Shown here piece after piece: positions 11,341 to 22,907 of a stretch of DNA of 64,000 bases (position 1 is its first letter; every line of letters starts with the position of its first letter). The notes below the pieces were generated by a model. That model was not told where the DNA came from and did not search any database. It was given only the letters and a program-made list of their open reading frames with translations. The stretch comes from Aldrovandia affinis. Its lineage: Eukaryota > Chordata > Actinopteri > Notacanthiformes > Halosauridae. The DNA lies in contig JAINUG010000166.1 in the NCBI GenBank assembly GCA_029706075.1, forward strand, positions 387,501-451,500, in the 5' to 3' direction. A program made the position numbers and the translations under genes.

Positions 11341-14300
11341 ACTCACTTTATGTTGCTGTTTCCTTTACTTTTGTTGTTACTTGAGAAATTACAGGAAACC
11401 ATAGAAATCAAACAGTACAGCTCCAGGCCTAAGTTCAGGCACAGACTTCATACACACACAGCTTTGCTGTACTGTAATTGGGTTCATGTCATACATTTAT
11501 TGATTGCTGGGCAGGCCAGTGGATTTATATGGATCCTGTTGATTTATGCAGATACATGTTGCCTTCTGGGTAAACAGCCAACGATCACAGCAGAGACATT
11601 TAAATTGTATCTCCGCTGCAGTCGCCTAATAAGGACTCAGGAAACTTTGTGTTCACATTTTCCTTTGTTATTCTATTTGTTAAACAAAAAAACAAAAATA
11701 ATATTCAATATGTAACCAATGCTATGCATGAAAAATATTTTTATCACCATAAATTCATGCAAGCATCAGGTAAAACGTATTGTGGAAGGTGCTCAACTCC
11801 TTATTTAATTAATATCCTAAATCTGTATGGTGCTGCAACCCAATAATGAAATGCAGGTAAAAATGTCAGAAAAGGGCACATCACAAATCACACAAACATT
11901 TTGGCTCTGTGTCTTCCTCAGCGTGTGGTCAAAAAACACCTGCCCAAGCCGAGATTAAATTATCGGCACCTATACCTGCCTCTCCTGATGCATGTTAACA
12001 CCCACACAATAGCAAAAGGTATGAAAGGAATTCAAACGCAATAATCGCACAATATAACCAATATGAAAATTAAAGTTAAGTCATGAAAAGTATAATGAAA
12101 CATAAAGAATAAAAAATATGAAACAAATAGTGGGCCTGTTGCACATTCAAAACTAATCAACAAAAAGCTAAATGACAAAAAGCATGCCAAACACCTCTAT
12201 GTGTGGATCATTTAATTCATATATAATTTAACAGATTTTAAATTAAATTCTTTTTCAAAACTTGTAAAGACATATGGCCTCGGATGAAATGGCAGCTGTT
12301 TCTATGTGAAACTTTTAACAAGAGGCCAAAATGCCACCCGGCCAAGGATAACCCTAAATACTAAATAGTGGTGCAAAACAGTAGACACACCATGAAGCCA
12401 TGTTTACACTAGCCTGGATTCACGAGCACCTCAACATGGCTGACGTTCTTACCTGTACATTGCAACCCGAGCTTCCGTCCGTCTGATACGATGCACAGAG
12501 TTGGGCCAAACAGAAGAGGGCATGTTTATTGTGAGGTTGTAGAACGTGGGATGAGAATGTTTTCCATTTGCATTCTGCCACACATGCCACTGTGTACACA
12601 AACCCTGCAGCGAGAGAATCTAAATATTTTATTATATTGCATTACTGTGAGAAAGGGGGAAAGGGAATAGGGGAAAGGGATAGAAAATGGATTTGATTGT
12701 GGCCGTGTTTACTTATTCCAATGCAGAATTGCAATTAATCATGTTTCCCTGACTGCTTGAGAACACAGAGAGGTCTTAATAGCTGGTGGTGCTTCCAGGA
12801 AGGAATTTAGAGCACGCAGACTCCCTGATTAATGGCCACAGCTTTGCATCCTGTTCCTGACAGACATCACGGCCTGTGTCTAAAGCCTTGCGCACACAGC
12901 ATGATTTTAATTAATTGCACACGCACACACCACATACGTTTTGAAGTCAGGGAATCATGATTTTGTCAGCATCCCAGGACGCAACTATCACAAATGGCCA
13001 CGATCAAGCTCGTAAATGTTAGAGTACAGCACATAGCCTGGTCCAGGACATCGAGAAACAAAATCATCAACAGATATCAAGTCGCCAAGATAATACTTTC
13101 CTTTCTGACTATCATGCTTCTGTCATTTGCTACTGTGCCTTGGTCTCTGCGGATGGATTCTAGTGTGCTCATCAAAGCTCAGTAGCGAACGTCCTCATCT
13201 TACACTTACGTGTGTGTTTGTGCTTTGATGCCAATTTTTTCAAGAAACTGCTGGAAAATGGGCCTTTATAAATCAATGATGCAGATTCTGTGTATGTTCT
13301 GTAGTCATCTGGATGGATTGAGCCAATTGGACTGTTACTTACCCCTCACATTGTCAGCCAACCAGCATACTATAAAGACAATGCAATCCATTATGTCATT
13401 GATTCATGACATAATGCATTGCATTGTTTCATCGGTTGTTGGCATTCTTCATCAGCTGAGCTTGAGACCCAACAGTGAATATAATTCTTAAGAAAATCTC
13501 TGGCATCCAAGAAACTGCCATAGCTACTTTCAAGCAAAGTTGTTTTTCATAAGCGCTTGCCACAACAAGGTTGAGGGCATTAAACTACATGCATTGCATC
13601 TTAAGACTTGTAAACTGTAAACTTGTATTAACTATTAAACAAGCTAAATGCATTATCATTGTATCATGTACTAAGCTTAAAACAGATTTGGATTGCCACT
13701 TAATGAGCAGAATGCAGCTGCCAATCATCATTCCAAACGGAATCGTATGTTAAAAAGTCCAAAGCTTTGTTCTAAATGTACAATAATTCTACTGAATTGC
13801 TTGATTCATAACACATACTGTTATTTTAATTTCCTTCATGCACATACCAAACTATAGTGGAGAAAGAAAATACACTCTAATGATAAGAAACAAAGAAGAG
13901 GTCAAAATAGTTATTAGACCATCAATTTTCAGAAGTGGAAGGAAAGCTGACATTTGGCGCCATCTTCTGGACATAAAATAGTACTTTTGAGCAGATTTTG
14001 ATTGTAATTTGTCGCCCCCTTCTGGTGGCAAGCAATCAACACATCGATTACAGCAATTTACCAGAAAAGATGACAGGCTTGTCTGAAGCCGGTGCCTCAC
14101 CCATACCCTCACTTTATTTATTTATTTTTAATCTCTTCCAACACGAGCACCTCTACACACTTTCAAAACCTTCCTTTTCAGACTCCACTACAACTGAATT
14201 CTGTACATCTAGCCAATTGTCCTCCCCACTGCCTACTTGTTTAATAGTTTTTGCATATGTATAACCTAACTGTTTACTCCTCACTAAAAAAATAACTAAC

Positions 14301-14390
14301 CTTTTAAAAAGCTTACGATGAAATAAGTACAATGCTTGCAGTCTCTTGCCAAGGGTGCAATTTCAAGCCACTGCTTTAAAAAAAAAAAAA
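11341..14390. other. no gene recognised
   Basis: AT-rich intergenic DNA. Open frames are short, unlike known proteins and without splice context. A 21-base near-perfect hairpin is at 13378-13427. Confidence 0.5.
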
Positions 14391-14396
14391 TATATA

Positions 14397-14640
14397 TATA
14401 TTTTTTTAACCTTGTTTCAGATGGCCAATTATACCCTCTATTTATTTTGATTTCTGCTCGTCTCCCCAAATTATCAGAGGGCAGCAAACTCCGCTTCCTT
14501 CAAGATGGAATTCACCCACCTACTTTCTGGAGACACCCTTACGTGCTTCAAGGCAAACTGGAGAACCCTCCCCCCTCCCCCTGGGGCGGACAGCCAAACA
14601 CCCCACTCAATCGGGGCTAACAGCCAGGACCGGGTTTTAA
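14397..14640 (-). mobile_element. degenerate SINE family C-like sequence
   Basis: Shares GGCCAATTATACCCTCT and CTGGGGCGGACAGCCAA with SINE C copies, but the tRNA-like head is not recognisable. Confidence 0.4.
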
Positions 14641-14673
14641 TTTAAAAGCCTGTTCGAACAGGTAGCCTAGGTT

Positions 14674-15183
14674 TTAAGCAGTTTTAAAAAAAATGTTCAC
14701 AGAGCTTACATCTCTGATGTGTCTGGGTAGGATGTTCCACAGTTCTGGGGCATAATAGCTAACAAAAACACTCCTTTTATGCAGTACTTTGGGAACGGTT
14801 AGAAAGTCAGCACCTGAGGACCAGAGGGATCTTGTTGGCTGATACGAAATTAGAAAGTCAGAAATGTATGTGGGTGCTGTGCAATTTAGAGCTTTGTATG
14901 TGAGTAAAAGTGCCTTGAAGTCAATTCTAAAGGAAACAGGGAGCCAGTGCAGGGTGGTTAGGACAGGAGTGATATGCTCTCTCTTTCTGGTCTTTAGCAG
15001 TCTAGCAGCCGAATTCTGAATGAGCTGAAGTTTCTCTATTGACTTTTTGGGCAGCCCGGTTAAGAGGGCATTGCAGTAGTCTAGTCTGCTAGTAATAAAA
15101 GCGTGAACTAATTTCTCTGCATCCGCTTGTGTTAAAAACGGCCGTACTTTGACAACATTTCTAAAGTGTTGAGAAGCTGTCAA
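14674..15183 (-). pseudogene. L2-like LINE ORF2 C-terminal fragment
   Basis: One open frame of 169 residues with VHAFITSRLDYCNALLTGLP, KLQLIQNSAARLL and TLHWLPVSFRIDFKALLL, then SYYAPELWNILP. This is the thumb and C-terminal region of L2-type reverse transcriptases. The catalytic palm (FADD-type motif) and endonuclease are missing. The neighbouring ORF1-like region on the same strand suggests an internally deleted LINE. Confidence 0.88.
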
Positions 15184-15720
15184 CTTACTTTTATTTTGCC
15201 TAACAGAGTGGAAAACATTGTTGCACCATCAGAGCTGAGCCACGTCTCTACAAGAAATAAAAAGTCGAATCGTTTTTTAGAGATAAGGTCATTGATTATA
15301 AATGTTTTAGTGGTGAGTGATCCTATAGGGGCCTTTGTGATGGCGGGGCGTTTGTGATTGCAGTTTGGGCTGGCAGCTAAGGGGGGGGGGTTCAGAATGT
15401 GTGACTGGGGGGTGGGAGGGAAAAGTGAAAGAAAGATTTCAACATGCTAAGGGTGAGGCAGAGAACAGGGTCTCCAGTGTAACCATACTTGGGAGCTCAT
15501 GGTAAGGAGAGGCGGAGGAGGGAGTAGAGGGGGAGGTCGAGGGAGTAGGGGAAAGGACCATATTGGGGGGGTATGACCTAGAATGGGATGAGGAGGGGGT
15601 AGAGGGGTGCACGCTTGGACAGGGGGGAGGGGGAGGAAAATTGTCAACGGATGGGGGCCTCGATGGAATACCATCTACAGCACAGTCCACGGCGGAGTGT
15701 TGCCCACACCACAGTCTGCG

Positions 15721-16967
15721 TTAGAGGCTACGACAGACGCTGTAGACGATGATGGCGGCCGGCTCACTGGAGGTTGAAGAGGGCTGAGGTCCAAGGGGTT
15801 TGGGGGGGCGAGGGCCTCGTTGAGTATTTTCCACACCACGGTCTGCGTCGGGAGGCGAGGACGGCGGGTGGCTCGCTGGAGTCAGAGGTTGAGGAGGGCT
15901 GGGGTGCAGGGGCTTGGGGAGGTGGAGATTCAGCGAGAGTCTGTTGCTCAGTTCCATCCAGTGGGGGGGCAGAGGGGGTGGGGTAGGCTTTTCAGGACCT
16001 TGAGTGGGGGGAGGGAGTGGAGGGGTAGGTGCTGCGATGTTCCGTTGTGTAGACTGGTGATAGGCCCCGGCCTTCAGCCCTTTAACGGATGAGATAAGGC
16101 CACTGGTATGGCTGACAGTCTGCTCTTTTGCAGGAGCTTTGGCCCATGGTCGGGTTTGCCTGGAGGAGGGGTGACGTAACGCATGGCCAACGTGGTCCAG
16201 TAAGATCCTGGCTCCGTGTTGGTTAAGTACTCCATCCTGGGTGAACAAATGGCCTCGCTGCCATAAAAGATCAAAGTTGTCAATGTAGTTAAGTGCTTTC
16301 AGTGAACAAGATCTCTTAAGCCAGTCGTTGAGATCCATAGTTCTAGAGAACAGTTCAGAACTCCAGATTGCTGGTAGAGGCCCACTAATAAAGACCTCGA
16401 GGCTAGGGAGACTCAGACTTTTATTGATGAGTAGGTCAAAGTCCTGTTCCATTTTTACTTTTGATTTGTTTCGAATGTTATTCCACCCCACGTGGGTAAG
16501 TAGCTTCCTGAGTGAGTTAGCTTGAGAGAGAACAATCGGCAGTTTACTCAATCCATTCAGTGACGTTAGCAGCACAAGCATCAGGGACGCATTGAATTGA
16601 TGCATTATTCATATTTAGCCTGTTGATGGTGAGATCTCCTACAATGAACACCCTTTGCCATGGCAGAGCGCAGGGTTTGTCCTTCGTGGGGCCGCATTTG
16701 TATCTGCGTTTGCAGTGGCAGACATAGCTAGGTTGGTTGTAACCGGCTTTTTTTGACCATGAGTCCACGAGTGATTTTCGTTAATACACTCGGATCCATC
16801 CGGGATGTAAAGTGGTTTATGTTTTGTGTTGAATTTACCGGTGTCGAACGAGCTAGTAGGCCTATAACATTTGCGTTAGCTTGTTTTATTTTTCTAACGT
16901 TAGGCATCCGATTTAGGTTGATATTCGAGGTTGGTAGCAGATCCATGTCAGAGGCTGGTTTTAGCAA
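15721..16967 (-). pseudogene. LINE ORF1-like gene with esterase (SGNH) domain, frameshifted
   Basis: Three overlapping frames in order along the minus strand (16967-16728, 16768-16544, 16605-15721) form one broken protein. The block RVFIVGDLTINRLN is the degenerate GDS motif of SGNH-type hydrolases. Later blocks are HVGWNNIRNKSK, VFISGPLPAIW and NYIDNFDLLWQRGHLFTQDG then VLNQHGARILLDH, the arrangement seen in ORF1 esterases of fish L2/CR1-type LINEs. The tail is proline-rich. The GDS serine is replaced (GDL), and two frameshifts are needed, so it is inactive. The role in retrotransposition is inferred from the family. Confidence 0.78.
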
Positions 16968-17487
16968 AGCTAGTTTTTGCTAAGTAGGCTAAGCTAGCTA
17001 GTTGGTTAAGTTTCACTGCACGCGAAATTCGCCATATTAAAAGTTATTAAACTGATCCACTAAACTTGATTGAGTTAACTAATCCATGGTATCTCAATAC
17101 TGACTAAAAATAATAAAATAAAATGATTTAATAGTAAGCTTAAAAGTCACATCGAACAGGAGCAGGTTGAAGTGGCAGCCACAGTAAATTTGATCTGTTC
17201 GGGTCTATTTTGATAGGCAGCGCACACTTAAAAATATCGGACCAGCCAAGAAACATGTGGATTAGACCGCTACGCTATCCGCCACCCCACTGCACCCTTC
17301 TTAAGACTCTGATGTAGGACAGACAGGTCCAAAACGCAAGTCATTTTAGAGTCAATAAAGTTGCAAACTTAGCAAGATATGCAGTGTTGCTGTGTTTTAT
17401 TAATTTCATTGTTAGTGATTTTAATGAAACACCAAGTTCAATGATTCACGACACAGAAGAGACATGTTCTCAGTACTGTACAGTGAC

Positions 17488-17493
17488 TTTTAT
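17488..17493 (-). other. poly(A) signal of atp5pd
   Basis: AATAAA on the minus strand (TTTATT on plus) lies about 80 bases past the atp5pd stop codon, the expected distance for a short 3' UTR. Confidence 0.6.
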
Positions 17494-17573
17494 TTAGAAG
17501 TAGGTATAATCTGAGAGGCTACGGATGTGGACTGATCCCAGAGGGAGGGTTGAAGGTGAGGTTGGGGGGGAAA

Positions 17574-18051
17574 TCACAGGTCGGTGATGGGCTTGTGTGG
17601 CCAGTACGGGTGCTTCTCCTTGTCCAGCTTGGTCTCTGGAAACGTGTCGTTCAGATCTTCGATGGTCATCTGATCGAAGGGGATCATGTTCTGGAATTTC
17701 TCCAGCTGCAGGGGGAGAGAAAGAGAGAGAGAAAGAGAAAGAGGGGCAGAGAGAGAGAATGTTGGGGGGTTAACTCTTGAAGGTCCATCTCCACTGCACT
17801 GAATGTACATTTAAGAGTATGGCAACAGAGATCAGTTCCATTGTACAGTACCACCCCCACAAAACTAACATTTTAAATTCCTGGATGCTATACTTTAAAA
17901 GAAAACCAAGTATTCCCTCTTCTGAGATCGCAATGCCACTCAGGTCTTGTGGGTATTTACTATGAAAACCACGGTCAGCCCTGTCGAACCGTCCAGATGT
18001 ACTGACACCCACAAAGACATACACATTGGTTGACAGATATGTGTTTGAAGG

Positions 18052-18106
<55 letters not shown>

Positions 18107-18200
18107 GTGATTATGTGTGTGCACATGCATGAGTAGGTTATAGTGAGTGTGAGTGTGTGTGTGTAAGTGATTATGTGCGTGCACATGCATGAGTAGGTGA

Positions 18201-18236
<36 letters not shown>

Positions 18237-21099
18237 GTGATTATGTGTGTGCACATGCATGAGTAGGTGATAGTGATTGTGTGTGTGTGTGTGTAAGTGA
18301 TTCTGTGTGTGCACATGCATGAGTAGGTGATAGTGAGTGTGTGTGTAAGTGATTATGTGTGTGCACATGCATGAGTAGGTGATAGTGTGTGTGTGTGTGT
18401 GTGTGTGTGAGTGTGCGTGAGTGTGCGTGCGTGTGCGTGCGTGCGTGCGAGCGTGAGCCCTACCTCCTTCTCATACTGGCTGATGCGAGCTTTGGATGCT
18501 TCGACGTAGGCGACAGCACTTTTGGTCTGGAAAAAAAACAAAAACATTTTTTTCAAACATTGCTAAGGTGCTTCAGAGGGAGAAGGCAAAGTATTTTAGA
18601 CAAAAAAAAAACCTCACAACTGCAAAGGTTTAAATTTACACATTTACATTTTAAAAATAACAAGGAATGCCAATATAGTGAACACCACCAAACATAATCA
18701 TGTGTTTGAGTGTAAATAGAGAAAGCACAGATTGGGCTGCAGTCGCTGCTTCTTGTCACCTGTCAAGTGTTCAACACCTGCCCATTGCTCCCACACTCAC
18801 CGCCTCCTGTTCCTGGGCATCGATCTTACTGGTCTGAGTGTCCACAGGCTCAGGGATCTGCAGAGCAGTGAACTGCACAGTGGGGAAGAGGAACAAACAT
18901 GAGTGGGATTTATCCTGTGAAAACGAGCAACAAAGGAGATGTACTAAAAATAATTTGATATAATAATTTGCTTCAGTAAAATATCCAGCTGTATAAATGG
19001 ATTGTATGTAAAGAAATGTAAACTGTGTAAGTTGCTCTGGATAAGAGCATCTGCCAAATGCCTAAAATGGAAATGTAAAATGTTTTATTTTCCCCCCATT
19101 GCCAAGTCCTTCCTAATGTTCTCATTGTGCACTTCACAGTATTCTCTAACAATATTGACCGGTTCCAGGAAAAGTGATATGTGTGTTACACGCCGGATGG
19201 GCTGCTAAAATCTTTTTGGCCTCTCGTTCAACACGTATTCCCCTATAATCCAAATCTATACCCTGCCTGAGCTGTGCGGCCCTTAAACTATGGCCTGAAA
19301 ACTACTGCAGTCGCCAGGCCGATTGTAAAGCGCCGTGTGACAACGTGTTTGTAAATGGCGCTAGGGGAAGAACAAACAAAACCATGAATGTGGGAAGAAT
19401 CTTCCAGCCGTTGGGCCTCACCTTCTTCTCAAACTCCTCGACCATGGCGACGTTGGCCACGGCGCCCTTGTAGAAGCTCCAGTCGATCACGGCGGGCTTC
19501 TCTGGCAGCGAGCGCAGCCTACAGAAACATGCAGCAATCAACGCAGTTCTGAGAGTCATTCCCCACCGTGCAATCAGCGCCAACCTGCTGATTTACTGCG
19601 ACACAAACAGCTAAAACCCAATACGCAACTAAAAAGTACTCATCCACATTGCATTCGTTAAATTCCAAGTTCAAGTTCAAGTTTTTACTGGTACATCTCA
19701 AGCCAGCAGAGAGCATTGTTTAACTGTGTGGTTCTGTGTGGCTCAGTTGGTAGAACATGGCGTTGGCAACGCTTAGGTTGTGGGTTCAATCCCCATTGGG
19801 GACCACATATACTGAAAAAATGTATGCATTCACTACTGTAAGTCACTTTGGATAAAAGCGTCTGCTAAATGTCGTATATTATATTATATATTATTATTAT
19901 TAACTCAACATGTGCCTCTAGCCACTAGTGCGGTCCGTGACCTTGTCAAACATCAGGCTACTCAGAATTCTTCTGGCTTTGCGGTTATAGAAGCCTGAAT
20001 GTATAGACTCCAAAGCACAAATATTTCAAAACCATTATAAGGGAAACTGGAGACATGTATACAATGTTTCTGCTTGTTGACATCCCTGAAGATTTCTCAG
20101 ATTGAAAAGGGATGGGATGTTTCATTTCAGTCCGCACAAATAAGGTCAATGGAAGAGATCTTCCAGAGAGCTCCAAAGACCCTGATTTAACATATTTTTA
20201 TCAAACATATGGTAATGTAACCATAAAAATCTAGAAGATGTTTGAGGATAGAGTTGATCATGCACTGGATTCCATGTGGTAGTACGTGAGCCATTACGAG
20301 TTTGGGAAGAGCCCTCCCCATAACCCCCAGGGGTGTCAAACTCATTCCATCGTGGGCCGAGTGTATGCAGGTTTTTGTTGCAACCAGTGCACAGCACCAG
20401 GTGGTTTCAATTAGTTCGTTGAAGAAGGAAGCTAATTAGTGAAATCACCTGGTGTAGTGCACTGGTTGCAACAAAACCTGCATACTCGGCCGGCCCACGA
20501 TGGAATGAGTTTGCCATAACCCTTCCTCTAAAGCAGGGGTGTCAAACTCATTCCATCATGGGCGAGTGTATGCAGGTTTTGTTGCAACCAGTGCACAGCA
20601 CCAGGTGGTTTCAATTAGTTCGTTGAAGAAGGAAGCTAATTAGTGAAATCACCTGGTGTAGTGCACTGGTTGCAACAAAAACCTGCACACTCGGCCCACG
20701 ATGGAATGAGTTTGACACCCCTTCCTCTAAAGCACAGGTGTCAAACTTATTCCACCGAGGGCCGAGTGTATGCAGGTTTCTGTTGCAACCAATGCACTAC
20801 ACCAGGTGATTTCACTAATTAGCTCACTTCTTCAACTAAGGAGGGAACCTAATTGAAATCACCTGGTGTAGTGCATTGGTTACAACAGAAACCTGCACAC
20901 ACTCGGCCCTCGATGGAATGAGTTTGACACCCCTGCTCTGAAGGGCAAAGTTGTTGCTGCTGTCGGCTGGTGGGCATACTTGGCGGCGATTGCATCGCTG
21001 CGCGTCTTCAGGCCGTTGAAGACGGCCCTCTGGTTAGGCGGAACCCTCTCGGCGAACGCCACCCAGTCGATAGCCTTGAGCAGCGCGTCGGCCAGCCAT
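17574..21099 (-). CDS. atp5pd: ATP synthase peripheral stalk subunit d (mitochondrial)
   Basis: Subunit d of the mitochondrial F1Fo-ATP synthase, a part of the peripheral stalk that holds F1 against the membrane rotor in the matrix. Five coding exons are seen, in transcript order: 21099-20980, 19518-19422, 18872-18801, 18526-18464, 17705-17574, each bounded by AG/GT on the minus strand. The last exon encodes the conserved motifs IPFDQMTIEDL and PYWPHKPI and stops at 17574-17576. The middle exons encode PAVIDWSFYK, EEFEKK and ASKARISQYEKE. Expected length is about 161 residues, as in the vertebrate family. The oddity is exon one: the ATG at 21097-21099 is followed by codons for MAGRRAA, but the conserved AIDWVAFAERVPPNQR part is in another frame, so the exon is two bases short (120 instead of 122). 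No other in-frame ATG rescues it, and a TGA closes that frame just upstream. Either an indel in this assembly or a real lesion. Identity is near certain; intactness is doubtful. Confidence 0.93.
18055..18450. repeat. compound GT minisatellite in last atp5pd intron
   Basis: Five copies of TAAGTGATTATGTGTGTGCA plus CATGCATGAGTAGGTGATAG separated by GT runs of different lengths. The array ends within about 15 bases of the donor of the 18464-18526 exon. Confidence 0.9.
18966..19070 (+). mobile_element. SINE family A, 3' part
   Basis: TTGCTTCAGTAAAATATCCA, then core AAGTTGCTCTGGATAAGAGC. No tRNA-like head. In an atp5pd intron. Confidence 0.8.
19737..19905 (+). mobile_element. tRNA-derived SINE, family B
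   Basis: Head TGTGTGGCTCAGTTGGTAGA with GGGTTCAATCCCCA, then CACATATACTGAAAA, core GTCACTTTGGATAAAAGCG and an ATT tail. Other copies at 21.3, 40.6, 41.0 and 51.6 kb. Confidence 0.88.
20328..20935. mobile_element. three tandem copies of a palindromic hAT-type MITE
   Basis: Copies at about 20328-20515, 20534-20721 and 20733-20935, each opening with a CAGGGGTGTCAAACTCATTC-like end and closing with GAATGAGTTTGACACCCC. The internal arms (TTGCAACCAGTGCAC and complement) make each a long hairpin. CTCTAAAG precedes copies 2 and 3, and CTCTGAAG follows copy 3. In an atp5pd intron. Confidence 0.88.
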
Positions 21100-21281
21100 C
21101 TTCACTGGACACGGGGGAAAACACACAGCTCAGAGTCCCGCTTACTTTTAAGCGTGCGCATTTCCAAACGCACAAACAACGGCTTAACAGTGAAATCAGG
21201 CACCGCCAGGTGGACATAATCAGATGCATTCCCCATAAATCGAATATTTCTAAAACAACACCTGTCATACTTAAATGGGAA

Positions 21282-21452
21282 TGTGGTTCTGTATGGTTCA
21301 GTTGGTAGAGCACAGCGTTGGCAACGCTTAGGTTGTGGGTTCAATCCCCACTGGGGCCACATATACTGAAAATGTATGCATTCACTACTGTAAGTCGCTT
21401 TGGATAAAAGCGTCTGCTAAATGGCGTATATTATTATTATTATATTATTATA
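21282..21452 (+). mobile_element. SINE family B, full length
   Basis: TATGGTTCAGTTGGTAGAGC head, TTCAATCCCCACTGGGGCC, core GTCGCTTTGGATAAAAGCG. In the first atp5pd intron. Confidence 0.9.
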
Positions 21453-22120
21453 ACTCTGCTGTTCCACCAGTGAGCGTGTGCACACAAGGACTGGGTTGCC
21501 GGTCTAAATTCATAGATCGCTGCTTAGCTAGGAAGGCTCATTTTAAATCGGCACCAGGGCAGTGCAAAAAACATGATGCACAACATTTTAGGTTTTACCC
21601 CACAATAACGTTGTCGAGTGACTCAACCCTGCTGATTTATTGTGTAGCTAACGTGGACATATGCTAGCTAACTGCCCACCTTCTTCGCTACATTACTAGT
21701 TGGTAACGTTGGCTAATGTAGCCATGTATATACATCTATGAATCTAGCTACCAAGTCAGTCAGGCAACCAACTTAACTATCACGCAGCGTAACTATCTAA
21801 CAAGATCAATTTATGAGACTTGGTGAAAGACTCCAACTGCATAACGTTAAGTACAGCTAACTAAATTGACAATGTCCGTTACTAGCTTGCTAAAGTAACG
21901 ACGCTACACGAGCTAGCTAGCTTGCCAGTTGAAGGTCCCTGTCTCTGGGCGAACACAAGGTCAGAACTCAAAAGGACCTTATAATCGTTTCTTAAGTTGA
22001 CCTATAACAGCTCGAATTTTATTCAAAACACAATGGGCAAAAAGCAAGACCAAGACCATTTGAGTCCCTGTGTTATTCGACAAAATAGCACAAAACTCGT
22101 ATGAAAGGGGAATCACTCAC

Positions 22121-22175
22121 CTTTCTGGAGTTACTGACGGGAATGAGAAAAGAAATGTCCGACCGGATGTGGAAG
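22121..22175 (-). other. probable non-coding first exon of atp5pd
   Basis: On the minus strand a strong donor (CCAGAAAG then GTGAGTGA) lies at 22121/22120, about 1 kb upstream of the atp5pd start codon. The start-codon exon has an acceptor just before it (GTCCAG, then TGAAGATGG). This fits a short 5' UTR exon. The upstream limit is a guess. Confidence 0.5.
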
Positions 22176-22907
22176 TGACGACACCAAATTCATAAGAAGT
22201 GCTTTGCTGCCACAACAAACATGGCCGTTTTCTGAAAAAAATACTTTCCACATTCTGGGGTTAGTGTTATTATTGCATTTATTGATATTATATTTAGTAT
22301 CCATGATATTATTGTGTATGCATTTCAAGGTTTTTATGAAATGTTGCTAGATATCTTGGCTAAGTATAGCTAGCACGCATTGACACGGAATAAATTCTGA
22401 CCTACCTAGCTAACGTTAATATTTGTTTTGGACAAGATTATGATGGTTTATTTATGACATATTACAGGATATAATTGTACGCATTCCGTAGCAAGTTAGC
22501 TCCAGAATGTGTGCATAGTAATAGCTTCGTCGAGTGATCTGGAGTGAAAAGAGTTGCTAACTAGTAGGAGTTTAATTGCCTAGCTGTCGTGCTAGCTTGG
22601 TCTAACTAGCTAGACGCTACTTGTTTGCGTCTAGCAACCCGGAAGTTATGCCTCCCACGGATTGATTAAATAAGGCAGAGATATTTAGTAGAAACCGAAA
22701 GCTAGCCTGGCAGGTAGCTACCTATATATTTGATAAAACGCTTGATATTCGTTTCATATTTGGATTACCTTGCTCAACATAGTCTAATGCGTACAACGCA
22801 CCGCAGTCGACCACCACACTTGTGTGAAAACACGGCTCTGTTTACTATTCCGTGGGAATAATTAATATCCTGTGTGAGAGAGAGAGGACTGTTGGGACAG
22901 CGAAAAT
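22176..22907. promoter_or_regulatory. divergent promoter interval between atp5pd and kctd2
   Basis: Fewer than 800 bases separate the inferred first exon of atp5pd (minus) from the kctd2 start codon (plus), so both must be driven from here. I see no TATA box in a convincing place. The stretch is rich in GCTAGCTAGC-type sequence, which also occurs in ordinary intergenic DNA here. The assignment rests on gene orientation, not on recognised sites. Confidence 0.45.

Noticed and set aside
12994..13185. 63-residue frame with a hydrophobic stretch
   Set aside because: No splice context, similarity or regulatory signals.
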